Assembly (NCBI GenBank): GCA_002892395.1
Contig: NBBL01000001.1
Span: 248,589 to 312,588, forward strand
DNA length: 64,000 nt
Origin: Lachnospiraceae bacterium
Lineage (GTDB): Bacteria > Bacillota > Clostridia > Lachnospirales > Lachnospiraceae
Direction: 5' to 3'
Positions 42,099-50,925 of this stretch are shown here, piece by piece (positions within the stretch are counted from its first letter, which is position 1; the number at the start of each line of letters is the position of its first letter). The translations under genes and the position numbers were made by a program. The notes beneath the pieces are model-generated. The model saw only the letters and a list, made by a program, of their open reading frames with translations. It made no database searches and had not been told where the DNA came from.

Positions 42099-43766
42099 TC
42101 AACGTCCCGCTTCCTTCAATTCATCTGCCAGACGTTTCATTTCCCGGGCCGTTTCAAGAACCCCCTCTGTGATGACGCTTCCGCCGATCAGACGTCCCAG
42201 CTCCCCCACAATTTCCTCGCCGGAAATTTCGCGGATCCTCGTCCTGGTTCGGGTTCCGTCGCTTTCCTTCTCAAGCAGGTAATGGTGATCCGCCATGGCC
42301 GCGATCTGCGGAAGATGGGTGATGCAAAGCACCTGACGCGCGGCTCCGATCCGGTACAGCCGCTGGGAAACTGCCTGCGCCGTCCGTCCGCTGATTCCCG
42401 TGTCAATCTCATCAAAAATCAGACTTTCCATCTGATCCTGTGCGGCCAGCACTGTCTTTAGCGCCAGCATTATTCTCGACAGCTCTCCTCCGCTTGCCAC
42501 CGCCCGAAGGGGCTTCACCGGCTCGCCCCGATTGGTGCTGATATAAAATTCTGCCGTGTCAATTCCCTGTTCCGAAAGCACGGCGCCTTTCCGAAATACA
42601 ACCGAAAAGACAGCCTCCGGAAAGTTTAGCCCCCTGAGCTCTCTGATGACCCGTTCCTCCAGAGAACCGGCGCTCTCCCTCCGAAGGGACGAGATTTGCT
42701 CTGCTTTGCTTTGAAGCGCGGTGCAAAGCGCCGCTTCCTCATTCTGCAGGGCTTCCCGGTTCGTCTCAAAATCCTCCAGGGATTCCAGCCGCTCTTTTTT
42801 CTCGGAAAGAAGGCGAAGAATCCCCGGCACATCCTCCCGGTACTTGTCCTGCAGCCTTCGAATCTGATCCAGACGCTCCGCAATGTGTGCCAGCCTCTCC
42901 TCATCGCATTCCGTATCATCCAGATGCCCGCGAATCTCCCGCAGCGCGTCATCTGTGAGACTCTCAAGCTCAATGAGCTGCTTTGCCAGATCCTGAAGAT
43001 CCGGTGCGTAGGGCAGCGTCTCACTGACTCTTCGAAGCGCTCTGGAAACGGAGCCCTCCTCCAAGCTTTCTCCGGCCTCGGAGAGCGCCTGACGGATCCG
43101 TTCTGCATTGTGCCCGCGGGTGTATTCAGTCTGGAGCCTCTCTTCCTCTCCCTCCTCAAGGCGCGCTTCCTCAATCTCCTGAATTTCATAGCGCAGGAGT
43201 TCCATTTCCCGTGCGCGCAGCGCATCATCCTCCCCCTGCTTCAATCTGTCGCGCAATTGCTGATAGCGTCGATATAAGCTCCCATAGGACGCCTTAATCT
43301 CCTGCAGCGCATCACCTGCCGTCAGATCAAGAAAACGAAGATGGATCTCGGGATCAAACAGCGTCTGCACCTCATGCTGTCCGTGGATGTCGATGACAAG
43401 CGCCGCCAGCCTTCTGAGGAGACCTGCCGTAACGGTTCGGTCATTGATGCGGAATGTGCTCCGATCCGCCGTGATTTTCCGGCTGACAATCAGCACGCCG
43501 TCGCTCTCCGGCTCCACGCCCAGCTGGAGAAGCCGCTCCCGCTTCTCAGCCCCGGAGATTTTGAACACCAGCTCAATGTACGCCGCGTCCGCCCCGGTGC
43601 GTATTGCTTCTCTTCCGCTTTTCCCCCCCAGCGCTGCCGCGATGGAGTCGATCAGAATCGATTTTCCCGCCCCTGTCTCTCCGGAAAGCACATTTAATCC
43701 CTCCCGAAACTCCAGATCGGCCTGTTCGATCAATGCAAAATTTCTGATGTGAAGCTCCAGAAGCAT
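42099..43766 (-). CDS. recN: DNA repair protein RecN
   Basis: SMC-like ATPase in double-strand break repair; 555 residues. Walker A is SGETGAGKSILIDSIAAALGG, the ABC signature VASGGELSRIMLALK, and Walker B LIFDEIDTGISGRTA. A coiled coil occupies about residues 155-360. It follows argR by 11 nt, the standard Firmicute order; the sporulation genes that often come next are missing. Confidence 0.97.
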   Translation of the reverse strand: MLLELHIRNFALIEQADLEFREGLNVLSGETGAGKSILIDSIAAALGGKSGREAIRTGADAAYIELVFKISGAEKRERLLQLGVEPESDGVLIVSRKITADRSTFRINDRTVTAGLLRRLAALVIDIHGQHEVQTLFDPEIHLRFLDLTAGDALQEIKASYGSLYRRYQQLRDRLKQGEDDALRAREMELLRYEIQEIEEARLEEGEEERLQTEYTRGHNAERIRQALSEAGESLEEGSVSRALRRVSETLPYAPDLQDLAKQLIELESLTDDALREIRGHLDDTECDEERLAHIAERLDQIRRLQDKYREDVPGILRLLSEKKERLESLEDFETNREALQNEEAALCTALQSKAEQISSLRRESAGSLEERVIRELRGLNFPEAVFSVVFRKGAVLSEQGIDTAEFYISTNRGEPVKPLRAVASGGELSRIMLALKTVLAAQDQMESLIFDEIDTGISGRTAQAVSQRLYRIGAARQVLCITHLPQIAAMADHHYLLEKESDGTRTRTRIREISGEEIVGELGRLIGGSVITEGVLETAREMKRLADELKEAGR

Positions 43767-43777
43767 ATGTTCTTCTC

Positions 43778-44233
43778 CTATCTCGCAGCGGTGATCATTT
43801 TCTTGACCTTTTCCATCAGGGTAAGGGTGTCGTCAATGGTTCTGACCGCGCACATAATGGTATCATCTCCGGCGATACAGCCCACCAGCTCGCTCAGATG
43901 CATTGCGTCAAGGGATGCCGCAACAGCCATCGCCATGCCGGCAACCGTCTTGATGACCAGAATGTTCTGTGCCCGATCCATGGACACAAATCCGTCTCTC
44001 AAAATACGAATGTACTTTTCTGAGTATCCGTCCAGCTTCTGCATGACGGTGTATCGCTGCTTCCCGCTGTCCATCGATACCTTCGTGAGCTTTAATTCCC
44101 TGATATCTCGCGACACGGTGGCCTGTGTCACAGAGAAACCGGCTTCTCTCAGGCGCCAGGCCAGCTCCTCCTGTGTTTCAATCTCATACTTTCCAATCAA
44201 TTCCACAATTTTGGAATGTCTTTCCAGCTTCAT
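43778..44233 (-). CDS. argR: Arginine repressor ArgR
   Basis: 151 residues. N-terminal winged helix (ERHSKIVELIGKYEIETQEELAWRLREAG, QATVSRDIRELKL) and C-terminal arginine-binding, oligomerisation domain (GTVAG-type VIKTVAGMAMAVAASLD, GCIAGDDTIMCAVR). It controls arginine metabolism genes, none of which is in the window. Between nadK and recN as in most Clostridia. Confidence 0.96.
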   Translation of the reverse strand: MKLERHSKIVELIGKYEIETQEELAWRLREAGFSVTQATVSRDIRELKLTKVSMDSGKQRYTVMQKLDGYSEKYIRILRDGFVSMDRAQNILVIKTVAGMAMAVAASLDAMHLSELVGCIAGDDTIMCAVRTIDDTLTLMEKVKKMITAAR

Positions 44234-44243
44234 TTCGGGTCTC

Positions 44244-45074
44244 CTATAGTGCCGACATCTTTTCCCGGAGCTGAGAAAGAAAGGATCCTCCCTCCAGGCG
44301 AATCAGTCTGGTTGTTGATTTTGATTCTTCAATCAGAACACGACTCCCGGGCCTTAGTTCCCGCACCAGCGCGCCGTCAAAACTGACACTTGGCGTCCCC
44401 GCCGTTTCCTTCGGAATGACAACTTCCAGCCGATCCTCTGCGCGGAGGACAATGCTTGAGCGGTTCAGGGCATGCGGGCAAATCGGAGTCAAAATCTTCA
44501 TGCGTGCGACCGGATCCACGATGGGACCTCCTGCACTCAGATTGTACGCCGTAGAGCCTGTGGGAGTCGAAATAATTATACCATCAGCCTTATATTCATT
44601 CAAGAAAACTCCGTTGACACAAACTTCAAAATGAATCGGTCCCGAGCTGTAGCGCCGGGACACCACCAGCTCATTCAATGCAAGCTGTGTGTCTGTGACG
44701 GCGCCTGTCTCATCAATCAGTCTGCTTTCCAGCATCATGCGTTCTTCCAGCTGAACCCGATCCTGCAAAAGGGCGCGGATCAAAGCCGGAATCTCCGCTT
44801 CCCGGTTCACCGCCGTGAGGTAGCCCATGTGTCCCAGATTGATCCCCACAATCGGGATTCCGCTTCCGGCGATGCAGCGCGCGGCCCGTATCATGGTTCC
44901 GTCTCCGCCCAGGGTAATCACACAGTCCGTTTTGCTGTCCATCATGCCGCATTCCATGCTCCCGGAAGCTCGAACTGCCTCTGCGCCCTCCGAAAAAAGA
45001 AGCTGCCGCACGCGCTCCGCGCATTCCGGCGCCTCCACTTTTTTTCTGTTCACAACCAGCCAAAAACGCTTCAT
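44244..45074 (-). CDS. nadK: NAD kinase
   Basis: Makes NADP from NAD and ATP. 276 residues. LGGDGTMIRAARCI is the GGDG motif; GIIISTPTGSTAYNLSAGGPIVDP is the NAD-binding signature. The ATG at 45074 follows AAGGAG and overlaps the tlyA stop (ATGA). An upstream open frame overlaps tlyA only. Confidence 0.97.
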   Translation of the reverse strand: MKRFWLVVNRKKVEAPECAERVRQLLFSEGAEAVRASGSMECGMMDSKTDCVITLGGDGTMIRAARCIAGSGIPIVGINLGHMGYLTAVNREAEIPALIRALLQDRVQLEERMMLESRLIDETGAVTDTQLALNELVVSRRYSSGPIHFEVCVNGVFLNEYKADGIIISTPTGSTAYNLSAGGPIVDPVARMKILTPICPHALNRSSIVLRAEDRLEVVIPKETAGTPSVSFDGALVRELRPGSRVLIEESKSTTRLIRLEGGSFLSQLREKMSAL

Positions 45075-45919
45075 TCCCGCTCCTTTTTTGAGACCAGAGA
45101 CGCATGCGCTTCTCTGACCATGGCAGCGATCCTCTCCTCCGTCACCGGCATGAGATCCGGGTATGCACACATCCGATCCGGAGAGATTGTGTCCAGGGAC
45201 AGATCGTAAAGATATTCAATGTTCCCCTCCGGTCCCCGAATCGGAGAATAGGTGAGACCCTGCACCGAAAAGCCGGTTTCCTCCGCGTAGCGAACCGCCG
45301 CACGGATTACCTCTGTATGGACGGCCGGATCCCGCACCACGCCGTGCTTTCCCACCTTTTCTCGCCCCGCCTCAAACTGGGGCTTGATGAGAGCCGTCAC
45401 CTCTCCATCCCCCTTAAGGAGCATCCGAACCGCGGGAAGTACCTTTGACAGGGAAATAAAGGAGACATCAATGGAAGCAAAATCAATTGCCTCCGGCACT
45501 TCCTTCCGTGTCGCATAGCGGATATTGGTTTTTTCCAGACAGACAACCCGGGAATCATTCCGAAGTCCCCAGTCCAGCTGCCCGTGTCCCACATCCACCG
45601 CATAGACCTTTGCTGCGCCGTTTTGCAGCATGCAGTCGGTGAAGCCTCCGGTGGAAGCACCCACATCCATGCAAATTCTGCCGGCAAGCTGTACGCCGAA
45701 GCGCTCCACTGCCTTTTCCAGCTTCAGTCCGCCGCGGCTCACGTAGCGCAGTCGGCTGCCCCGCAGCTCAAGTTCCGCCTCTGTCGAAAATAAGCTGCCC
45801 GCCTTATCCTCCTTCTGCCCATTGACATAGACAATTCCGGACATAATCAGCGCCTTTGCCTTTTCCCGGCTGGAGGCCAGTTTCTTTTCGACAAGAAGAA
45901 CATCCAGACGCTCTTTCAT
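45071..45919 (-). CDS. tlyA: TlyA family rRNA methyltransferase
   Basis: 282 residues. An S4 RNA-binding domain (RLDVLLVEKKLASSREKAKALIMSGIVYVNGQ) leads a SAM-dependent methyltransferase domain (CMDVGASTGGFTDCMLQNGAAKVYAVDVGHGQLDW). Family members 2'-O-methylate cytidines in 16S/23S rRNA; older name hemolysin TlyA. Lies between dxs and nadK with ATGA overlap to nadK. Confidence 0.95.
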   Translation of the reverse strand: MKERLDVLLVEKKLASSREKAKALIMSGIVYVNGQKEDKAGSLFSTEAELELRGSRLRYVSRGGLKLEKAVERFGVQLAGRICMDVGASTGGFTDCMLQNGAAKVYAVDVGHGQLDWGLRNDSRVVCLEKTNIRYATRKEVPEAIDFASIDVSFISLSKVLPAVRMLLKGDGEVTALIKPQFEAGREKVGKHGVVRDPAVHTEVIRAAVRYAEETGFSVQGLTYSPIRGPEGNIEYLYDLSLDTISPDRMCAYPDLMPVTEERIAAMVREAHASLVSKKERE

Positions 45920-45955
45920 GCCACCCCCTGTTCTTTCCCGTACACAACTGCTCCT

Positions 45956-47818
45956 TCAAAGCTTGAATCGTTCTCGTATTTTTTGAATCACGGAATCGGA
46001 ATCAATTCCCAGGTGATTTCTCAAAACAGAGACATCCCCGTGTTCCACATAAGCGTCCGGCAACGCAATATGCAGGACGGAGACCTCCGGGTGATGCGTA
46101 TGCAGCCAATCCGCCGCCTTCATTCCAAAACCGCCGGTCAATACATTTTCTTCCATGGTGATGATGCGCCTGTGGCTTCTTGCAAGGCGCTCAAGCAGCG
46201 CTTCATCCATCGGCTTAATAAAGCGGGCATTGGCAAGGGAGCAGGGATGCCCCAGCGCCTTCAGCTTCTCTCTCACATGCTCACCCGTGCTCACCATGCT
46301 TCCCACTGCGACAATTGCAGTCTCCGTCTCCTCGTAGAGCATTTCGCCGCGCCCGAACTCAATTTTTTCTCTGAACTGCTCCAGCCCGCGATACGCTTGA
46401 CCCCGGGGATATCGAATCGCAATCGGTCCGCCGTAGCGCAGTGCAAATGCCAGCTCATCCTCCAGCTCCCAACGATTCTTTGGAGCAAGTACAGTCATAT
46501 TCGGAATACAGCTCAGATACGAAAGGTCAAAAATCCCCTGGTGGGTCTCGCCGTCCGCTCCCACCAGTCCTGCCCGGTCCACCGCGAAAATGACCGGAAG
46601 GTTCTGGATACAGACGTCGTGCAAAATCTGGTCAAACCCCCGCTGCAAAAAAGAGGAGTAGACGGCAACCACCGGCTTCATTCCCCCTGCCGCCAGTCCC
46701 GCCGCGCTGGTCACTGCATGCTGCTCCGCAATTCCCACGTCGAAAAACCGCTTTGGGAAGCGTCTTCCGAAGGCGGCAAGCCCCGTTCCGTCCGGCATGG
46801 CTGCCGTCACCCCCACAATAGAAGGATCCTGCTCTGCCAGCTCAATCAGCTTCTTTGAAAAGACATCTGTGTAATCCGGATATTCCTTGATCTTTTTCGA
46901 CTGTCCCGTTCCCGGGTCAAAGGAAGCCACGCCATGGAAGCGATCCGGATGGAGCTCCGCCGGCCGGTAGCCCTTTCCTTTTTGTGTGAGGACATGTACA
47001 AGCACCGGGCGGTTTAAGCGCTTCGCCTCCTCAAAGGTTCTAACCAGCCTGCGGATATCATGCCCGTCCACAGGGCCCAGGTAGGTGATTCCCAGATTTT
47101 CAAACAGCATGCCGGGAATAAACAGCTGCTTAATCCCGTTCTTCGTGTTCCGAAGATATTCCACCATGCTCCGCCCGATCCCCGGAACCCCGCCGATTTT
47201 GTCTGCGATCTGTTCCTTCAGCCTGTTGTAGCCCTCCGAGGTACGGATCGAATTCAGGTACTGAGACATGCCGCCCACATTCTCCGAGATGGACATGTGG
47301 TTGTCATTTAAGACGATGATGAAATTTTTTTTCAGTCTCGCCGTATTGTTCAGCGCTTCATATGCCATGCCGCCGGTCAGTGCACCGTCTCCGATAACGG
47401 AAACCACGCTGTAATGCTCCCCCCGCAGATCCCTGGCCTCTACCATGCCGATTCCGGCGGAAATGGAGGTGGAGGAATGCCCTGTGTTAAATGCGTCACA
47501 GGGGCTTTCCCCCCGCTTCGGAAATCCGGAAATACCGCCGAAGCGGCGCAGACCGGAAAAATCTTTTTTCCTTCCGCTCAAGATTTTATGCGTATAGGAC
47601 TGGTGTCCCACATCCCAGATAATTTTATCCTTCCTCGGATTGAACGCCAGGTACATCGCCATGGTCAGCTCCACCACGCCGAGATTACTTGCGAGATGAC
47701 CTCCCGTCTCGCTGATGCTTCGGATCAGAAATGTCCTGATTTCCTTTGCAAGCCTCGGAAGATCCTTTTTTGGTATGCTCCGTATATCCTCCGGAGCATT
47801 GATCCTTTCTAATATCAT
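45956..47818 (-). CDS. dxs: 1-deoxy-D-xylulose-5-phosphate synthase
   Basis: Thiamine-diphosphate enzyme starting the MEP pathway. 620 residues. The N-terminal GGHLASNLGVVELTMA, the TPP motif VIGDGALTGGMAYEALNN, and the C-terminal DVGIAEQHAVTSAAG and EENVLTGGFG are clear. It follows ispA by 51 nt. The set with ispA and ispH covers the first, last and condensation steps. Confidence 0.97.
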   Translation of the reverse strand: MILERINAPEDIRSIPKKDLPRLAKEIRTFLIRSISETGGHLASNLGVVELTMAMYLAFNPRKDKIIWDVGHQSYTHKILSGRKKDFSGLRRFGGISGFPKRGESPCDAFNTGHSSTSISAGIGMVEARDLRGEHYSVVSVIGDGALTGGMAYEALNNTARLKKNFIIVLNDNHMSISENVGGMSQYLNSIRTSEGYNRLKEQIADKIGGVPGIGRSMVEYLRNTKNGIKQLFIPGMLFENLGITYLGPVDGHDIRRLVRTFEEAKRLNRPVLVHVLTQKGKGYRPAELHPDRFHGVASFDPGTGQSKKIKEYPDYTDVFSKKLIELAEQDPSIVGVTAAMPDGTGLAAFGRRFPKRFFDVGIAEQHAVTSAAGLAAGGMKPVVAVYSSFLQRGFDQILHDVCIQNLPVIFAVDRAGLVGADGETHQGIFDLSYLSCIPNMTVLAPKNRWELEDELAFALRYGGPIAIRYPRGQAYRGLEQFREKIEFGRGEMLYEETETAIVAVGSMVSTGEHVREKLKALGHPCSLANARFIKPMDEALLERLARSHRRIITMEENVLTGGFGMKAADWLHTHHPEVSVLHIALPDAYVEHGDVSVLRNHLGIDSDSVIQKIRERFKL

Positions 47819-47869
47819 CTCGTATCCTCTTTCCGATCCTGCCGTATGCCTTTGCTCCGGACAAGGAAC

Positions 47870-48772
47870 TCAGCTTCGCCTCTCAGTCAGCATGTCGATC
47901 AGAGAGAGCAGCATCTCCTTGTCCCCCGGAAGCTCCTCCAAAAGCTCTTTCGCCTCTGCCGTGAGCGTTAAGACCTCCTTCTCCGCCCGTTCCGGTCCGT
48001 AGAGACTTACGTAGGTCGTCTTTTGATTCTTCTCGTCCGAATGAATCGGCTTTCCCAGCTCCTCCTCTGTGGAGCAGCTGTCTAAGATATCGTCTCGAAT
48101 CTGAAACGCAATGCCCACTCTTCTCCCGATCTTTTCCATGATGTCCAATTCACTGTACGTCGCCCCGCCGATCACTGATCCGATCATCAGTGCGGCTTCG
48201 ATCAGTGCCGCTGTCTTGAGTCGATAGATAAAGCTCAATTGCTCCTCATTCAGCTTCTTTCCGGTCTCCTCCACATCGGCGGACTGACCTCCCAGCATGC
48301 CGCGAATGCCGCTCTTCTCACCCAAAATCCGCATGGCCTCAGCCGCCCGGGACGGCGAAGCGCTGTCCGCTGCGCTCTTCCCGACGATGGAAAGTGCCTC
48401 CAGCATCAGCCCGTCGCCTGCGAGAACAGCCATGGCCTCGCCATAGCTGCACCAGGTTGTGGGTTTGCCCCGGCGCAGTGTGTCGTTGTCCATGCAGGGC
48501 AAGTCATCATGGATCAGAGAAAACGTGTGAATCATCTCAATCGCTGCCATGAAGGGGGCCACATCGCCGATCCAGGCATCCCGGCTCTCTCCGCAATTTT
48601 CAGCGAAGCACCGGCACGCCTCGTACATCAAAATGGGACGGATACGCTTGCCTCCGTTCTCCACTGCCTCGTTCATCGCGCGGACGACAGTTTTCTGAAG
48701 TCCCTTCTCCGCCGGCAGAAACTGCTGAATCAAGCGATTGACTTCCGTGCTGTCATACTGAAATCCACTCAT
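47870..48772 (-). CDS. ispA: Polyprenyl synthetase (geranyl/farnesyl diphosphate synthase)
   Basis: Condenses IPP with allylic diphosphates; 300 residues. First Asp-rich motif in SLIHDDLPCMDNDTLRRGKPT, second in FQIRDDILD. Chain length is probably C15 from family and neighbours. Overlaps the xseB stop by ATGA. Confidence 0.95.
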   Translation of the reverse strand: MSGFQYDSTEVNRLIQQFLPAEKGLQKTVVRAMNEAVENGGKRIRPILMYEACRCFAENCGESRDAWIGDVAPFMAAIEMIHTFSLIHDDLPCMDNDTLRRGKPTTWCSYGEAMAVLAGDGLMLEALSIVGKSAADSASPSRAAEAMRILGEKSGIRGMLGGQSADVEETGKKLNEEQLSFIYRLKTAALIEAALMIGSVIGGATYSELDIMEKIGRRVGIAFQIRDDILDSCSTEEELGKPIHSDEKNQKTTYVSLYGPERAEKEVLTLTAEAKELLEELPGDKEMLLSLIDMLTERRS

Positions 48773-49158
48773 ATCTCTCCCTCACCGTCCAGAACAAGGA
48801 TGTCCTTCTCCACCTGATCGATCCTTCCGTTGATGTCCTTCACAAGCTTCATTCCCTGCTCATAGAGGGAAAATGACTGCTCCAATGAAACCGCTTCGTC
48901 CTCCATGCTGCGAAGAATTCCTTCCAGCTGCTCCAGGCAGCTGTCAATCGTGGGCAGCGGCGGCTCTTTTTCTTCTTCCGGCAGCTTCTCCTGTATTCCA
49001 GCCTGCTCCTTTTGTGTCTCAGACAGCTTCTGCTGTCCCTCAGGCGGCTCCTTTTGCGCCTCAGGCAGTTCCTTCTGTTCCCCGGGCTGTTCCCGCTGCG
49101 GCTCTGACTGCTTCCTTTGCGCCTGCTGCGTCCGTTTGCCTCCGGCAGTCCCTTCCAT
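48769..49158 (-). CDS. xseB: Exodeoxyribonuclease VII small subunit with heptad-repeat extension
   Basis: Small subunit of ExoVII, partner of XseA. 129 residues; the usual length is 60-80. The canonical domain occupies about 69-129 (CLEQLEGILRSMEDEAVSLEQSFSLYEQGMKLVKD). Residues 21-69 are seven degenerate heptads of the type QKELPEA, rich in Gln, Lys, Glu and Pro. AGGAGGAAAA 11 nt before the ATG at 49158 supports the long start; no start with a ribosome site lies nearer the core. The extension is probably disordered or elongated (inference). Confidence 0.9.
   Translation of the reverse strand: MEGTAGGKRTQQAQRKQSEPQREQPGEQKELPEAQKEPPEGQQKLSETQKEQAGIQEKLPEEEKEPPLPTIDSCLEQLEGILRSMEDEAVSLEQSFSLYEQGMKLVKDINGRIDQVEKDILVLDGEGEI
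48952..49098. repeat. 21-bp degenerate repeat encoding XseB heptads
   Basis: Seven degenerate 21-bp units in frame, each starting with a Gln or Glu codon; they are diverged at DNA level more than the 27- and 69-bp repeats elsewhere. Confidence 0.7.
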
Positions 49159-49190
49159 TGCTTGTCTTTTCCTCCTGTTTCATCTGTCTT

Positions 49191-50417
49191 TCATGGTTTT
49201 CTGTTCATCCGTACCCGATGCTTGGGCTCCACTCCCAAAACAGCGGCTTCTGCGCTTCCATCGGAAAAATACAATCGAACTTTTTGATCCTGTTCCAGCT
49301 GTAAGACGGAGGACACGGCTCTTCCGTCCTCACCCCGGACATAGGCATATCCCCCCTGCAGTCTCCTCTCCGGAGACAGCGCCTCCAGCCGCAGCACATC
49401 CTGCTCAAAACGCCTCGAAATCCGCTGATATATTCCGTCCATGGCGCGCCCCATGGCAATGCGAAGCTCCTCCGTGTGCATGCGCCTGGTGCGAAGCATA
49501 TGACCGGGCGAGCGGAGACGCAGCGCAAAGGACAGGGTCTGCACTTCTTGTTTCGTTCGTTCCAGACAGCGCTGCAAATTCTTTTTCAGCAAAATCCGTT
49601 TTCCCAGCAGGTCATCCAGAAATGAATTCACATCCAGTACAGCCTGTTCCGCTGCGGCACTCGGCGTCGGAGCCCGAAGATCCGCCACAAAATCAGCAAT
49701 GGTAAAATCTGTCTCATGACCCACCGCCGATATCACCGGCGTCTCACAGTCAAAAATTGCCTGGGCAACCTCCGTCTCGTTAAACGCCCAAAGATCTTCA
49801 ATGGATCCGCCGCCCCGCCCCACAATAATGACATCCACCTTTGCCCGATCCAGCGCCTCGATGCCGCGAACAATGCTGGGCGCCGCCTCTTCCCCCTGCA
49901 CCAGTGCGGGATACAGAATCAGCTGAACAAAGGGATTCCTCCGTTTTGCAATGCTTATGATATCCTGAATTGCCGCTCCGGTGGGCGCTGTCACAATTCC
50001 GATTTTCGAAGCGAAAAAGGGGATGTTCTTTTTGTAGCGCCGGGAGAACATGCCCATTTCCTCCAGCGCTTCCTTGTTCCTCAAAAAAGCGGCGTAAAGG
50101 TCTCCTCTCCCCTCCGCCTCAATGCTCGCCGCATAAAGCTGGTATACGCCTCGTTTCTCGTAGATCTCAACGGAGCCGCTTACCACCACCTTCTGCCCTT
50201 CCTGCAGCCGAAACGAAAGGCCCTTTCGCTGATTTGCGTACATCACGGCGGAAAGCGCCCCTCCGGCATCCTTCAGGGTGAAATAAATATGTCCCGAACT
50301 GTGATACTTCACATTGGACACTTCTCCGCGCACCCGAAGCTTCCGCAGCAAAAAATCCTGCTGAAACAGATTTTTCAGGTAGACGCTGAGCTCTGCAACG
50401 GTGTAAATTCCGGCCAT
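49191..50417 (-). CDS. xseA: Exodeoxyribonuclease VII large subunit
   Basis: Catalytic subunit degrading single-stranded DNA; 408 residues. N-terminal OB fold (VRGEVSNVKYHSSGHIYFTLKD), then ITAPTGAAIQDI-type (IVTAPTGAAIQD), VDVIIVGRGGGSIEDLWAFNE and VISAVGHETDFTIADFVADLRAPTPSAAAE. Starts 1 nt after nusB and is followed by xseB. Confidence 0.97.
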   Translation of the reverse strand: MAGIYTVAELSVYLKNLFQQDFLLRKLRVRGEVSNVKYHSSGHIYFTLKDAGGALSAVMYANQRKGLSFRLQEGQKVVVSGSVEIYEKRGVYQLYAASIEAEGRGDLYAAFLRNKEALEEMGMFSRRYKKNIPFFASKIGIVTAPTGAAIQDIISIAKRRNPFVQLILYPALVQGEEAAPSIVRGIEALDRAKVDVIIVGRGGGSIEDLWAFNETEVAQAIFDCETPVISAVGHETDFTIADFVADLRAPTPSAAAEQAVLDVNSFLDDLLGKRILLKKNLQRCLERTKQEVQTLSFALRLRSPGHMLRTRRMHTEELRIAMGRAMDGIYQRISRRFEQDVLRLEALSPERRLQGGYAYVRGEDGRAVSSVLQLEQDQKVRLYFSDGSAEAAVLGVEPKHRVRMNRKP

Positions 50418-50418
50418 A

Positions 50419-50862
50419 TCACACCAGCTTCGCCAAAATTCCGTTTACAAAGGCCGGAGCATCATCTCCGCCGAATTTTTTTGCCAGCTCTACCGCTTCG
50501 TTGATCGCCACCCGATCCGGCACGGTCTCATCAAAGCAAAGCTCGAAGCAGGCGAGACGCAGAATGGTAAGTTCGACTCTCCCCATACGGCTCAGCTTCC
50601 AGCCCTCGGAAACCGCTTCCAGTTTCTTGTCAATTTCGGGGAGCCTTTCTAAGCAGGCATCCACCTTTTCTCTGCATTCCGCCTCTTCCTGTTCGGAAAG
50701 CTGAACCAGATGCACCAGCCGGATTCTCCCGTTCTCATCGGTCTCCTCCTCCGATTTGGACTGGAAGTAGTCCTCAATCTGCTCCTTCGCTTCCTCCGGA
50801 GGATAGAAATCCGTACAGAACAACAGCTTAAAGCAGTGCTCTCTAAGCGCTCTTCTTGTCAT
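50419..50862 (-). CDS. nusB: Transcription antitermination factor NusB
   Basis: 147 residues, all-helical. TRRALREHCFKLLFCTDF, ERLPEIDKKLEAVSEGWKLSRMGRVELTILRLACFEL and the ending AINEAVELAKKFGGDDAPAFVNGILAKL are conserved. The ATG at 50862 follows AAAGGA; the frame opens five codons earlier. A promoter at 50897-50925 lies ahead, overlapping the addA 3' end. Confidence 0.96.
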   Translation of the reverse strand: MTRRALREHCFKLLFCTDFYPPEEAKEQIEDYFQSKSEEETDENGRIRLVHLVQLSEQEEAECREKVDACLERLPEIDKKLEAVSEGWKLSRMGRVELTILRLACFELCFDETVPDRVAINEAVELAKKFGGDDAPAFVNGILAKLV

Positions 50863-50896
50863 AACGCTTCCTTTCATGAAGATGGTTTCTTAGCGC

Positions 50897-50925
50897 AGTA
50901 TACAGCAAATTCTCTTGCTTCACAA
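50897..50925 (-). promoter_or_regulatory. Promoter of the nusB operon
   Basis: Minus-strand TTGTGA at 50920-50925, 17-nt spacer, TATACT at 50897-50902, about 35 nt before the nusB start; the -35 overlaps the addA stop region. Confidence 0.75.
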
